From Saprolegnia diclina VS20 (lineage: Eukaryota > Oomycota > Saprolegniomycetes > Saprolegniales > Saprolegniaceae): a DNA stretch of 64,000 nt. Below the pieces are notes generated by a model. The model was given only the letters and a program-made list of their open reading frames with translations. It was not told the origin of the DNA and ran no database searches. Every line of letters begins with the position of its first letter. Position 1 is the first letter of the stretch. Shown piece by piece: positions 50,966 to 60,709 of this stretch. The position numbers and the translations under genes are program-made. Location of the stretch: contig NW_008246139.1 of assembly GCF_000281045.1 (NCBI RefSeq), forward strand, positions 94,571 to 158,570, read 5' to 3'.

Positions 50966-53860
50966 ATGGCGTCCGTGGCCTGGGAAGGATGGATCTACAA
51001 GCAGGGTAGCCTCATGCCCACGTGGAAGAAGCGCTACATGGTGCTCAAGGGCCGCCACATTGCCTACTACGACAAGGAGGTGAGCAACCCGCGGGCGAAG
51101 GAGAAGGGTACGTTCACGCTGGCCGCCGTCGAGCGCACGCCGGGCATGGAGCTGGGCTTGACGCTCGCTGGCTACGACGGCAAGATCATGCACATCTACA
51201 CCAAGACGGTCGGTGAGTTTGTGCTCTGCAACAACGCAATGACCGCGGCGTGCGCCGAGCCCGAGCGCAAGGTCGCGCCGGCGCTGAGTCGCGCCGAGTC
51301 GAGCATGAGCTACCGCCACGAGCGCAGCCCGTCGAGCGCCAACCGCGCCGTGACCCACTCGGGCTGGCTCGAGAAAGAAGGCCAGAACGTCAAGAGCTGG
51401 AAGAAGCGCTTCTTCGTGCTCTCAGGAACCGACTTGACGTATTACGACCGGATCGGCGGCGCCGAGAAGGGCGGTGGCCGCGTCGTCGACGTGAGCTACT
51501 CGTACGACCGCCGCAACAGCCTCACGTTCACCTTGAACAACGACCGCATCCTCAACGTCACGGCCGACTCGGAGAACGAGATGCAGACTTGGTACTCGGC
51601 GGCGTGCAACGTGCTCGGGAAGGCCGTCTCGAGCGGGCAGCCCATCTTCAAGTTTCAGAGCACGCAGCCGTCATCGAGCTATGGCCGCGCCTCGTCGTCG
51701 TCCTCGTTTGACAACAACAACAGCAGCCACAACCTCCGCCCGAGCTCGCAAGGCCCGAGCTACTCGGGCCAAGGTCACATGTTCCGCGAAGCATCGTCGT
51801 CGTCAGCTGGCAGCAACCAGTACGACCCGGACAACTACCCGTCACCGCCCGCCACGTACAATCCGGACACGGCGGCCGAGATGTGGCAAAAGCCCGTGTC
51901 CCCCGTCAAGCCCCCGACGACGTACACGCCAACACCGGTGTCGCCCGCCAAGACGCCAACCTACAACCAAGCTTATCCGCCCAAGCCAACTCCGGCTTCA
52001 GCGTCGGCGTACCCACCAAAACCCGTGGCACAAGCGTACATTTCGCGCCCGATCGTCGAGCCCGTGGTCGAAGTGAGCCGGTCGTACAACCCCAGCGCTG
52101 TTGCGGACGTTTGGAACGTCACGGACCCCAAGCAAGTGAATTCGTGGGTCGAGCAAGGCAAGGCGTCGGCGGCACCGGCGGCGGCGCCCGCCCCGAGTGC
52201 CAACCTGCAGTCGTTCTTGAACAAGTACATGCCCGATGACGACGCACCGCTGCCCGTGATCACACCGACAGTGACCAAGTCCATCGACGCGGCCAAGCCG
52301 GTGGTCGAGCTGCCGTCACCGGTAGTGTCTCCTGTCGCCTCGCGTTCGACCCAGCCCATTGTGTCACCCGTCATCTCGTCGCCGGTCGTCCAACACGTCA
52401 TTCAGCCCGTCATTCAGCCCGTCATTCAGCCGATCGTCCGGCCGGTCGTCCAGCCAGTCGTCCAGCCGGTAGTCCAGCCGGTCATTCAGCCGGTCGTCCA
52501 GCCGGTTGTCGAAGTCACCCGCACGGTGGTCCAGCACGTGACGGTGAACCAACCCGTGGTGCAGAATGTGACGATGGTGCAGCATGTCTCGGCGCCGATC
52601 ACCGTCAACGTTGTCGCGCCAGTGGCCATCGCAGAGACGACCGAGTCATCGTCGGACGAAGACTACGAGCGTATCGATGCAGTCTCGCCAAGTACCAACG
52701 ACGACGACGACAGCTACGAGTCGCCCATCGATGACAACGACATGACGCCCCATGTCACGCCGCTCGTCCACGTCGTCCCCAAGTCCGAGTACACACCCGA
52801 GGTGCACAAGCCCAAGCCGGGCCCGCTATACTTGGATACAGCGCCGCAGCAGCCGCTCTGGGCACCTGCGTTTCCGCAGCCGTCGTCACAAGAGCCCGAG
52901 ACGTCGTTTGACGACACGCCCGACGACGCCAGTGACAAGAGCGATGACGACACGGACACGGCCCCGCATGTGACTCCGCTCGTCGAGGTCATTCCCAAGT
53001 CCGAGTACACGCCCGAGGTGCATGCCCCCGTCGACCGCCCGCAAGTGGTGACCAAGGTCGAGCCGGTGTGGGCGCCCTCGTTTCCGGCGCCGCCGCTGGA
53101 ACAAGTCGACTCGGATCACGAAGACGACGCCGTGTACGACGCCGCGGTCGTCGAGGTCGAGGTCGAGGTCGCGCCTCGCGTCAAGCCTCTTGTCGCCGTC
53201 ATTCCCAAGAGTGAGTATGCACCGGCCGTCCATGCCCCGGTCGACCGCCCGCAAGTGGTGACCAAGGTCGAGCCGGTGTGGGCGCCCTCGTTTCCGGCGC
53301 CACCGCTGGAACAAGTCGACTCGGACCACGAAGACGACGCCGTATACGACGCCGCGGTCGTCGAGGTCGAGGTCGAGGTCGAGGTCACGCCTCGCGTCAA
53401 GCCTCTTGTCGCCGTCATTCCCAAGAGTGAGTATGCACCGGCCGTCCACGCCCCGGTCGACCGCCCGCAAGTGGTGACCAAGGTCGAGCCGCGCTGGACA
53501 CCGACGATGCCGGCACCGACACCGGTCGTCGACCACGTCAATGTCACCTCCGACGACGACGACCAGAGCAACTTGGTTGCGTCGGAGCACGTGGAAGGCC
53601 GGTGCGGCGTCGACTGCGAGCACCGCGTCAAGGCGGTACCCAAGTCGGAGTACACGCCCGAGGTCCACGCGCCGACGACCAACAACTCGCACATTTTGCC
53701 GCCGCCCAAGGCCACCTACCGCCACAACGAAAGCGATGTGGGCGACGGGCCGGCGCTCGCACCGCTGCAGCTCGTGCCCGGAGAGCCCTCGAAACACAAG
53801 CACGAACGCAAAACCAAGTCGGACGACGCAGCACCCAAAAGCTGCTGCACAGTCATGTAG
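50966..53860 (+). CDS. Tandem PH protein with long repetitive tail and CaaX end
   Basis: 964 aa from ATG 50966 (MASVAWEGWIYKQGSL). PH1 is at about residues 5-105 (YKQGSLMPTWKKRYMVLKG), PH2 at about 130-225 (GWLEKEGQNVKSWKKRFFVL, ending QTWYSAA); both are paralogous to the minus-strand gene at 48301-49227. Then comes a long disordered Pro/Ser/Thr-rich region, a VIQP/VVQP tandem repeat (about residues 475-515), and five PKSEYxPxVH motifs, two within near-identical 70-72 residue units rich in VEVEVEV. The C-terminus KSCCTVM is a CaaX box (CTVM, farnesyl-type) with a preceding Cys that could be palmitoylated. It is probably a membrane-tethered phosphoinositide-linked scaffold; the function is unknown. 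Confidence 0.88.
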   Translation: MASVAWEGWIYKQGSLMPTWKKRYMVLKGRHIAYYDKEVSNPRAKEKGTFTLAAVERTPGMELGLTLAGYDGKIMHIYTKTVGEFVLCNNAMTAACAEPERKVAPALSRAESSMSYRHERSPSSANRAVTHSGWLEKEGQNVKSWKKRFFVLSGTDLTYYDRIGGAEKGGGRVVDVSYSYDRRNSLTFTLNNDRILNVTADSENEMQTWYSAACNVLGKAVSSGQPIFKFQSTQPSSSYGRASSSSSFDNNNSSHNLRPSSQGPSYSGQGHMFREASSSSAGSNQYDPDNYPSPPATYNPDTAAEMWQKPVSPVKPPTTYTPTPVSPAKTPTYNQAYPPKPTPASASAYPPKPVAQAYISRPIVEPVVEVSRSYNPSAVADVWNVTDPKQVNSWVEQGKASAAPAAAPAPSANLQSFLNKYMPDDDAPLPVITPTVTKSIDAAKPVVELPSPVVSPVASRSTQPIVSPVISSPVVQHVIQPVIQPVIQPIVRPVVQPVVQPVVQPVIQPVVQPVVEVTRTVVQHVTVNQPVVQNVTMVQHVSAPITVNVVAPVAIAETTESSSDEDYERIDAVSPSTNDDDDSYESPIDDNDMTPHVTPLVHVVPKSEYTPEVHKPKPGPLYLDTAPQQPLWAPAFPQPSSQEPETSFDDTPDDASDKSDDDTDTAPHVTPLVEVIPKSEYTPEVHAPVDRPQVVTKVEPVWAPSFPAPPLEQVDSDHEDDAVYDAAVVEVEVEVAPRVKPLVAVIPKSEYAPAVHAPVDRPQVVTKVEPVWAPSFPAPPLEQVDSDHEDDAVYDAAVVEVEVEVEVTPRVKPLVAVIPKSEYAPAVHAPVDRPQVVTKVEPRWTPTMPAPTPVVDHVNVTSDDDDQSNLVASEHVEGRCGVDCEHRVKAVPKSEYTPEVHAPTTNNSHILPPPKATYRHNESDVGDGPALAPLQLVPGEPSKHKHERKTKSDDAAPKSCCTVM
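52385..52510 (+). repeat. 12-bp coding tandem repeat (VIQP/VVQP)
   Basis: Units of the type GTCATTCAGCCC or GTCGTCCAGCCG, about ten copies, encoding VIQP/VVQP tetrapeptides in the large PH protein. Confidence 0.8.
53030..53500 (+). repeat. 210/216-bp coding tandem repeat with variable GAGGTC run
   Basis: Unit starts (GTCGACCGCCCGCAAGTGG) at 53030, 53240 and 53456, so spacings are 210 and 216 bp. Units are nearly identical. The 6-bp difference is one extra GAGGTC in a microsatellite coding for Val-Glu repeats. A third unit is partial. Confidence 0.85.
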
Positions 53861-54356
53861 TGTCTATATAATCAACCACTAATAACATTGGGAACGCAAC
53901 GGCTCAACTTGGCGACGCGAGAACGGTCGTTGAAAGAACAGTCACGAAGGCTGCGTCCGACCAGCTTCAACGTCGCACCACGTGACGCACGTGCCTGGCA
54001 GGTCGCTCGGCGCGCCAAGTCCCCCTCCTCGGAAGTCCTTGCATCGGAGCCGATCTTGGTCGGCTCGTGGCTAAACCCACCGTCCTTCCGAGCCGTACGT
54101 CGGCCAGTAAACGAAGCTACTAGCGCTTGCAACAGTACCTTCTGCATGCTCACAGTATTCGCTGCAGTGCTAAGCCCTGTACACCCCGTCTGTCGACCGT
54201 CGCCGTGCGTGCAAGGCGCCGACACCGGGTGGCACCGGCTAAGGTGGCGTGCGTTTATCCGATCTTCACTCGGCGGCGTATCCGGACGTCCGGAAACGGT
54301 TTACGGGGGTTTGACATCCACCACTCTTTTACTGGGCCGGAATCGCTGTCTGCAGC
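53861..54356. other. Promoter region of HIBCH
   Basis: 496 bp between the PH gene stop and the HIBCH ATG. No gene seen, no clear TATA box. Confidence 0.45.
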
Positions 54357-55652
54357 ATGCTGTCCCGTCGTGCGATGAACGGGCTCGTCCGCCTTGGCCG
54401 CCCGCAGGCCATGAAGATGATGATGTCGACCAAGGGCCAGAACATCGAGGTCCAGCGCATGAAGCTGCGCGAAGCGCCGTTCGAGGACGTGCTGTATGGC
54501 AACGACGTGGGCATCCGCAGCGTGACCTTCAACCGCCCGAGCGTGCTCAACGCGCTCAACCTGCCGATGATCCGCAGCCTCGCGCCCAAGATCAACAAGT
54601 TTGAGCGCAACCCGACCGTGAACGCCATCATCTTTGAAGGCGCGGGCGAGAAGGCGTTCTGCGCCGGCGGCGACATTCGCTTCCTCTACGAGAACGGCAA
54701 GGACCCGGCGACGCGTCATCTCGCGCTCGACTTCTTCCGCGAAGAGTACCGCCTCAACTACACGCTCGCGACCATGTCGACGCCCATCATCTCGATCATC
54801 AACGGCATCACCATGGGCGGCGGCGTCGGGCTCTCGATGCACGGCAAGTTTGTCGTCGCGACCGAGAAGACGACGTTTGCCATGCCCGAGACTGCCATCG
54901 GCTTCTTCCCGGACGTCGGCGGCTCGTACATTCTGCCGCGCATTGGCCGCAAGATTGCGCAGCAGGAAAAGTACACGCCGCTCGTGTCGGCCTCGGACGC
55001 CCTCGTGGGCCAGGGTCTCGGCACGTTCCTCGCGCTCACGGGTGAGCGCCTCAAGGGCGCCGAGGTCTTTGGCGTCGCGCTCGCGACCCACTTTGTCGAG
55101 TCCAAGGAGCTCGTGGACCTCCGCAACCACCTCGTCGAGTTTGACTTTGACCCGGAAATGCGCCAGTCGGTCCGCGACGAGATCATTGACGAATCGATCG
55201 GCGACCTCGAGACCGAGGTCGAAGAGACGAACGAAGAGTTCCTGTCGACGGTCGAAGCGGTCTTTGGCGCCACCAACAAGGACGACACGGTCGAGGGCAT
55301 TCTCTCGCGCCTCTCGGGCCTGGACACCGAGTGGTCGCGCAAGATCCACGCCAAGCTCACCAAGGTGTCGCCGTTGAGCCTCAAGGTGACGCTCCGCCAG
55401 ATGCGCGAGGGCGCGACCAAGAGCGCGGCCGAGTGCTTCCAGATGGAGTTCCGCATGGCCACGCGCATGATGGAGAACCCCGACTTCTTTGAAGGCGTCC
55501 GGTCCGTCATCATCGACAAGGACAACGCGCCGCAGTGGCTCCACGCGTCGGTCGCCGACGTTGCCGAGGACGAAGTAGATAGATTTTTTGCGCCGCTCGC
55601 CGACGAGGACGAGCTCGTGCTGTACGAAGCGTCGCCGGCCGACGCCGAGTAA
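54357..55652 (+). CDS. HIBCH: 3-Hydroxyisobutyryl-CoA hydrolase, mitochondrial
   Basis: 431 aa, single exon, crotonase superfamily. Hydrolyses 3-hydroxyisobutyryl-CoA to 3-hydroxyisobutyrate in valine catabolism. The N-terminus (MLSRRAMNGLVRLGRPQAMK) is basic without acidic residues, as in mitochondrial presequences. Oxyanion-hole region FCAGGDIRFLYE at about 100-111; TMGGGVGLSMHG at about 151-162; MPETAIGFFPDVGGSY at about 176-191, carrying the catalytic Glu and the Asp typical of HIBCH rather than plain enoyl-CoA hydratase. A long HIBCH C-terminal extension ends with the SLKVTLRQ block and an FFAPL segment. Length matches the family. An HIBCH-like plant-type paralogue would be the only alternative. 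Confidence 0.9.
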   Translation: MLSRRAMNGLVRLGRPQAMKMMMSTKGQNIEVQRMKLREAPFEDVLYGNDVGIRSVTFNRPSVLNALNLPMIRSLAPKINKFERNPTVNAIIFEGAGEKAFCAGGDIRFLYENGKDPATRHLALDFFREEYRLNYTLATMSTPIISIINGITMGGGVGLSMHGKFVVATEKTTFAMPETAIGFFPDVGGSYILPRIGRKIAQQEKYTPLVSASDALVGQGLGTFLALTGERLKGAEVFGVALATHFVESKELVDLRNHLVEFDFDPEMRQSVRDEIIDESIGDLETEVEETNEEFLSTVEAVFGATNKDDTVEGILSRLSGLDTEWSRKIHAKLTKVSPLSLKVTLRQMREGATKSAAECFQMEFRMATRMMENPDFFEGVRSVIIDKDNAPQWLHASVADVAEDEVDRFFAPLADEDELVLYEASPADAE

Positions 55653-55738
55653 GCGAGACGATCTCGGAAGAACATAGCACGCCGTCATTAGTTGATCCAT
55701 TGATTTGTAGTCTTTTTGCCGAATTTGGGCGGGTAGGG

Positions 55739-57251
55739 TTAGGTTTGGAGCAGCGCCAAGACAGCTTGCAGCTTGGCCAAGACGAGGTCGCAGTCGGGCT
55801 CGAGCACGTGGATCCCGTCGGTGGAGGCAATGACAATTTCGTCGACGCCGTCCCCGTTCATGTCTTGCACCACAATCGAGTAGACGGGCCCGAAGAAGAA
55901 GAAGTCCCACTTGGTCCGCGGTTCGAGGTGCCAGCTGCGCACCCCGTCGGGCGATGTCGTTGCCTTGTACGCGACGAGCGCGTTGCTAAACGACCCTAGG
56001 AGGAGCTCCATCTCGCCGTCCTACGGCGTCATTAGAGTCGCGTCCGATGACGTCCTTGGACGGTACAAAGTCCACGTCGGCCGACGCGCAGCACAGAATG
56101 CTGTCATAATAGTCCGAGTCGGGCAAGAGCGACGGGGACGCCGACGCGTCAAATGGATCCGCATACACGACCGCGTACCCGATGCTTCCGCTCACGAGCG
56201 CCATGCATGTGACGCCGCTACTGATAACGAGATGTGACGCTGATGACAAGGACAAGGACGCACCTCGCGCCGTCCGTGCGTCTCGGGCTACACACGTTGA
56301 TGTCGGAGACGGGCCCGTCAATCTCAAACGTCGCCGTGGCAAAGTCGTTGCCGATGCTGTCGAGGCAGGCGGGTCCTTGGACAAAATGCACAACCCTAAT
56401 CCCGAGACGTCAGTGGGCGATGGCACACGACAGGATGGCGTTGCCCGTTGCCGCAGCCGAGCGCGATGATGCGCGTGTCCTCGAGGCGCACCGAGTGGTA
56501 GGCGGTCACGGCGTGGTGAAAGCCCACGAGATGCGGAAAGAACGTGGCGAACGTGTCGGCGTCGAGCTCGATGGCCGCGTTGGCACCCGAGACGTAGCCG
56601 ACGGCGACGATCGCGTCATGACGGAAGAGGAGTGCACCGTGGAAGCTCGCGTCACCGACCTCGACGGCCATGGACACGGTCTTGAGCGGTACGTCGTTTT
56701 GTTCCAAGCGCTGGCGTGTCTTGGACGAGGCTGCCTGGCCGACCGGCTGCAAGACGACACAGCATTTGCCGTGGAGCTCCTGGTATACGAGCAGCAGCAC
56801 GCGCTCGGTGGCCGAGAGGTGGAGAATGTCCGAGGATAAGAACGACGCGTCCGGCGGCGTGCCGGCCATGACCATCGCCCGGTCCACGTCGTCCATGGCG
56901 GCCGCGTCCTGCGCGAGACCAAGTGGCGACAACTGGAAGGTCTGTGTCTCGTGCTGGAAGCGCAAGTCGCAGATCGCCCATGGCGTCGTCACGAGAAGGC
57001 TAGGCAGCAGATGGACATAGGCGATGGATGAAAGCAGCGTCGTACCGGTCGGCGGCGATGGGCTGCAGCGAGAAGGCGCCGACGTCGCGATCTTGCAGCG
57101 ACGTGGTCTCGATCGGCTCAATGTCGCCGGAAGACGGACGGCGCAGGCTCGAGCGCTTGGGCGTCGCTGCTTTGGGCGGCTCGGCCACCGGCGCCGATGG
57201 CAGCGGCGCGGGCGCCGGGTACCGGAAGAGCCACGATTGCCCGTATCCCAT
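55739..57251 (-). CDS. KPTN: Kaptin-like protein (KICSTOR subunit)
   Basis: Five exons, complement(55739-56020, 56052-56217, 56264-56395, 56427-56999, 57046-57251), 452 aa; introns 31, 46, 31 and 46 nt, phases agree, sum divisible by three. Kaptin scaffolds the KICSTOR complex that links GATOR1 to lysosomes in nutrient control of mTORC1. Recognisable blocks in order: ATPWAICDLRF-type early strand, FFPHLVGFHHAV, IIALGCGNG, FEIDGPVSDINVC, LLPDSDYYDSILCC, ADVDF..ELLLGSFSNALVAY, and the C-terminal FG-GAP-like VYSIVVQDMNGDGVDEIVIA. Intron boundaries at 56021-56051 restore the family's DVDxxxxxELLxxxxxxxLxxY continuity, supporting the 31-nt intron. Function is inferred from animals; other KICSTOR subunits are not in this window. 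Confidence 0.85.
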
Positions 57252-57655
57252 CGTCAGTGTGCAGTTGTCAAGTCAAGCAAAATTCCAGAGATTCCACCAA
57301 TCCCAGCCGTTGTATCTTGCCATTTCAACCAATCCAAGAGCAGACTATTTCTTTCGGCATATGCCACGAATAAATACCACATCGCGACCAAGCACAAGCA
57401 CGGAGCTACGACTGTAGCTTCTCTAGAATGATCGTATTGGTCACCATCTTCCACTCGATCCATGCACGAGACAACTCTCTTTCGCGAATAGCGGCCCGCA
57501 AGGACATACGTTGCCGACAGCACGCTCGCCGGACGCCATGGCCATCATGCCGAAAATAAAGCATTTTGAAACAACCCAATCACAAGCAGGTACAATCCCG
57601 TACGCGCGCTGTGATTGGCTGCGCCTTTATCACCAGTCCATTGCCGGATCGCAAG
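57252..57655. promoter_or_regulatory. Divergent KPTN/SRR1-like promoter with CCAAT boxes
   Basis: 404 bp between divergent ATGs. CCAAT cores at 57297-57301, 57329-57333 and 57576-57580, and an inverted ATTGG at 57614-57618. The distribution suggests NF-Y-type control of both genes. Confidence 0.5.
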
Positions 57656-58589
57656 ATGGCCGACGAGTGGACCTTCGTCGGGCGCAAGCAGAAGAAGAGC
57701 TTCAAGCCCAAGACGCCGGCAGCGCCCAAGGCGCCAGCGGGCCCGGCCTTTTCCTACACGGAGAAGCCGGCGGCCAAGGCGTCGACGGCGACCAACATCG
57801 CCAAGGCCATCGACCGTGCGCGCAAGCTTCGCGATGCCATGCGTACCTCGAGCTTCTTTGAACGCATCCGCGCAGTTCTTTTGGCGCATCTGCCGCTCGA
57901 AACGCCGCTGCAGCTCGTGGCCTACGGCGTCGGGTCGTTCGCGCATGGCCCAAGCGGCAATGCCATTTACCAGCTCGTGTGCGCGTCGCTGCTGCGCGAG
58001 CTCCTCGCCGGCCATGACGCGCTCGCCGACGCCTTCATTTACGACCCGATCATGACCGAGGTAGAAAGGCAGTGCCTCCAGATCGAAGGATGCGATTGAT
58101 GTGTAGGAGGACAACGAGGTGGCGGCCGCCATGGACCTCTCGGTTCTTCCGACGAACGAGCAAGGCCAGCGCACGGCACAGACGCGGACGCTCTTCTTCA
58201 TGCCGCACTGCGGCAAGCAGTTGTACCAAAACGTCCTATTGAGCAATTGGCCTTCGCTCGAGAAGATTTGCATCTTGGGCAACAGCTTTGCAGCGTACGA
58301 CGACCGCCTCCTCGTCAAGGCGGACCGGGCCAAGTCGATCTTCAGCGCGCTCGTCCCGTTTACGACCGAGGTGGCGCTCGGTCCATGCGACAAGGCGGTG
58401 CGCGACCACGTGCAGTACGACGCTGCGTTCAACGACACGAGGTACGATCAACGAGACGACGCCTTGTGTCGACACTGCTGTAGTTTGCACGTCTTCTCCG
58501 ATGCGCAGCTGCGCGCAGCGAGGGACTCTGGCCTTTTCGAAAAGGACGTCGACGCATTTGACGTCGGCACGGACGAAGACCTTGTGTAA
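57656..58589 (+). CDS. SRR1-like protein
   Basis: Three exons join(57656-58060, 58107-58441, 58484-58589), 281 aa; introns 46 and 42 nt, sum divisible by three. The start MADEWTFVGRKQKKSFKPK has the basic leader of SRR1 family members. SRR1 domain motifs: LVAYGVGSFAHGPSGNAIYQ, FIYDPIMTE, LSVLPTNEQGQRT, TLFFMPHCGKQLYQNVLLSN, ICILGNSFAAYDDR and the terminal AFNDTSLHVFSDAQL. The last motif is only restored after removal of the 42-nt intron, confirming the model. SRR1 acts in the plant clock and in heme/stress regulation in fungi and animals; its exact biochemical role is unclear. It is divergent from kaptin. Confidence 0.88.
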
Positions 58590-59428
58590 TTGTAATACGT
58601 GTCTACCAGGCTCGACGCAACCTACAAGCTTGGCAGGTTTCAGCACACCTTCGCAGCTACGGACAAGGCTAGGAGCAGCGCGTCTGCCACACACAAACCT
58701 TGGTAGATCCTAGAGAACATGGCTTTGGAACAAACCACAACGCTTGGCTCGTATCGCAACCGGATAATTGGCGCGAAATGACCATCAGTCGGCGCATGCC
58801 GGCGCATTCCGCCAGCGCACACTGCGACTGCTCGTGAGAGGATGCAGTTATGGATGGTCTTGTGCTTGCAGTGGTTCTTGCGCCCTTTCTATGTCCTTGC
58901 CGTCGCTGTCGAGTAGAGAGCAACGCCAAGGTTAGGAACAGCAGACAGTGTCTACGGCTCCTAGCGGACAGAGACCGTGTCCACTAGACTAGCCAATCGT
59001 CGCTGCGACCAACAAAGATTTGAAACAAACATCGCGAGCCGCACAAGAGGCACGACCTCTACCGCGAACCGCAATCAGTGCGCGTCACGGCGCCGCGTGT
59101 CACAGCTGCGGTTACGAAACTTTGCTGGACAAACTTGTCTTGTGGTCCACGCCTCAGGACACAACATCACCGAACCACCCTTCGTGGTCGACTTGTCGCC
59201 GGCGCTCGCTGCATACGCCAGCGTCGACCTGCACATAGTCGTGCGCATGGAGGCGACACAATGTCGTCGCGAGATATGGACAGCGTCCCACAATCTCCTA
59301 GGTGTAGCGACATCCATGATATCCGTTGCTCATGCTTGCTTGCGAGAGGATGCTCTCAAGTGCACCATTCCACCGACCTCGCGACATTGCACATGTTGCT
59401 TCATTTCCCCACTTGCTACCAAGTACTC
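58590..59428. other. Intergenic
   Basis: About 840 bp. The long frame of the next gene stays open back to 59078, but the upstream part lacks coding bias and the signal peptide starts at 59429. Nothing else recognised. Confidence 0.45.
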
Positions 59429-60709
59429 ATGCACCTTCGGTTCTTGACGGTCGCGGCCGCCACGTCGTCGGCCGTCGCCTGGAACATGGCGCCCGTCCGC
59501 TCGATCCAAGCGCGCGTCCAGGGCGACACGCCGGTCTATAATGCGGCGCACGATGCGTTCGTCTCATCGTACTACAAGACGTTCGAGGACCAGTACAACG
59601 GCGTGATGGACACGGTCAACCTCGCGAGCGTCGAAGGCGCGCTCAAGTACGTCCAGTCCGAGTGCATTGCGAGTCCGACGCCCGACTGCCAGCGCAAGAA
59701 CAACGTCAAGAACATTGTGTTTTACGACATTACGATCGTCCAGCCGAACGCGTCGCTCGCACAGTTTCAAACCAACCAAGCCGTGTACCCCGAGTATGGC
59801 CCGTACCTCGCCATGGACAGCGGCGCGTGCACCGCGTCGGGCTCGACACTGCCCACCGAGTGCCTTCAGTACAACGGCCTCAACGGCACGGCCAACCTCG
59901 GACCGTTCGTCGGCGGTGTCACCTCGACGGCCGACGCCCGCGCCTTGTACCCCAACACGATTTGGTTTTCGTACCCCAACAGCTGCGTGCAGTCCACATG
60001 GAGCACCAAGACAGCGGCGTGCCGCCAGCAGTTTACCGGTGGTCTCTGCCCGTTCGGTGTCAAGCCCGACGGTGTCAAATGCACGTACTCGTACACGATC
60101 CTTGGCTGGGTCGCGCTCGACGACGTCGTCGGTATCACGAGCATGACCAACTTGAATACGAACGCGCCGTTCAAGGACTTTAAGGAGTTTTGCACGGCCA
60201 AGAAGATCGAGTTTGGCGTCACGACGGCCGCCAACGGCTCGTTCGTCGACGTCCAGTCCGACTTGACGTTTTGGGACAACCCGAACGACGTGGCGGCCAA
60301 CACAGCCCGCGCCCAGGCTGTCGTTGACATGTACACCAAGACACAAAAGGCACCGATGAAGCCGCTCCCGACCATCGAGGCGCTCAATGCCGCCAACCCG
60401 CCGTGTTACAAGAACGCCAAGCGCTGCTACGACGCGCCGTTTGGCTGCCGCCGCTCCTTGTACGCGCAGGTGTGCGAGGTATGTACGTCGGCGTCGCCCG
60501 ACTGCGTCGTCAAGGACCCGAGCTACACGTTCCCGGCGCTCGTGCTGGCGACCGCACCGCCGACAACCGCGCCCCCCGCCGGCGCCCCTGGTGCCCCCGG
60601 TGCGGCTGGCAACAGCAACAACAACAATGGCCCCAAGGCGTCGTCAGCATCAACGATGTTGCCGGCGGTGGGTGCGATGGCTGTGGCTGTGGCCGCCATG
60701 CTTCAGTAG
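59429..60709 (+). CDS. Secreted, probably GPI-anchored, Cys-rich protein of unknown function
   Basis: 426 aa from ATG 59429, which opens a signal peptide (MHLRFLTVAAATSSAVAW). The ectodomain of about 350 residues holds more than ten Cys (CIASPTPDC, SGACTAS, CLQYNG, SCVQSTW, CRQQFTGGLCPFG, CTYSYTILGW, CYKNAKRCYDAPFGC, CEVCTSASPDC) and several N-glycosylation sequons (NASL, NGTA, NGSF). A short Pro/Ala/Gly stalk with GAPGAPGAAG follows, then an Asn run and a hydrophobic C-terminus (TMLPAVGAMAVAVAAMLQ) suited to GPI attachment. It looks like an oomycete surface protein. I do not match it to a named family, and it lacks the necrosis-inducing-protein heptapeptide. Confidence 0.82.
   Translation: MHLRFLTVAAATSSAVAWNMAPVRSIQARVQGDTPVYNAAHDAFVSSYYKTFEDQYNGVMDTVNLASVEGALKYVQSECIASPTPDCQRKNNVKNIVFYDITIVQPNASLAQFQTNQAVYPEYGPYLAMDSGACTASGSTLPTECLQYNGLNGTANLGPFVGGVTSTADARALYPNTIWFSYPNSCVQSTWSTKTAACRQQFTGGLCPFGVKPDGVKCTYSYTILGWVALDDVVGITSMTNLNTNAPFKDFKEFCTAKKIEFGVTTAANGSFVDVQSDLTFWDNPNDVAANTARAQAVVDMYTKTQKAPMKPLPTIEALNAANPPCYKNAKRCYDAPFGCRRSLYAQVCEVCTSASPDCVVKDPSYTFPALVLATAPPTTAPPAGAPGAPGAAGNSNNNNGPKASSASTMLPAVGAMAVAVAAMLQ

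Noticed and set aside
59429-60709. Necrosis-inducing (NLP) effector
   Set aside because: Lacks the family heptapeptide and typical length; kept as unassigned surface protein.
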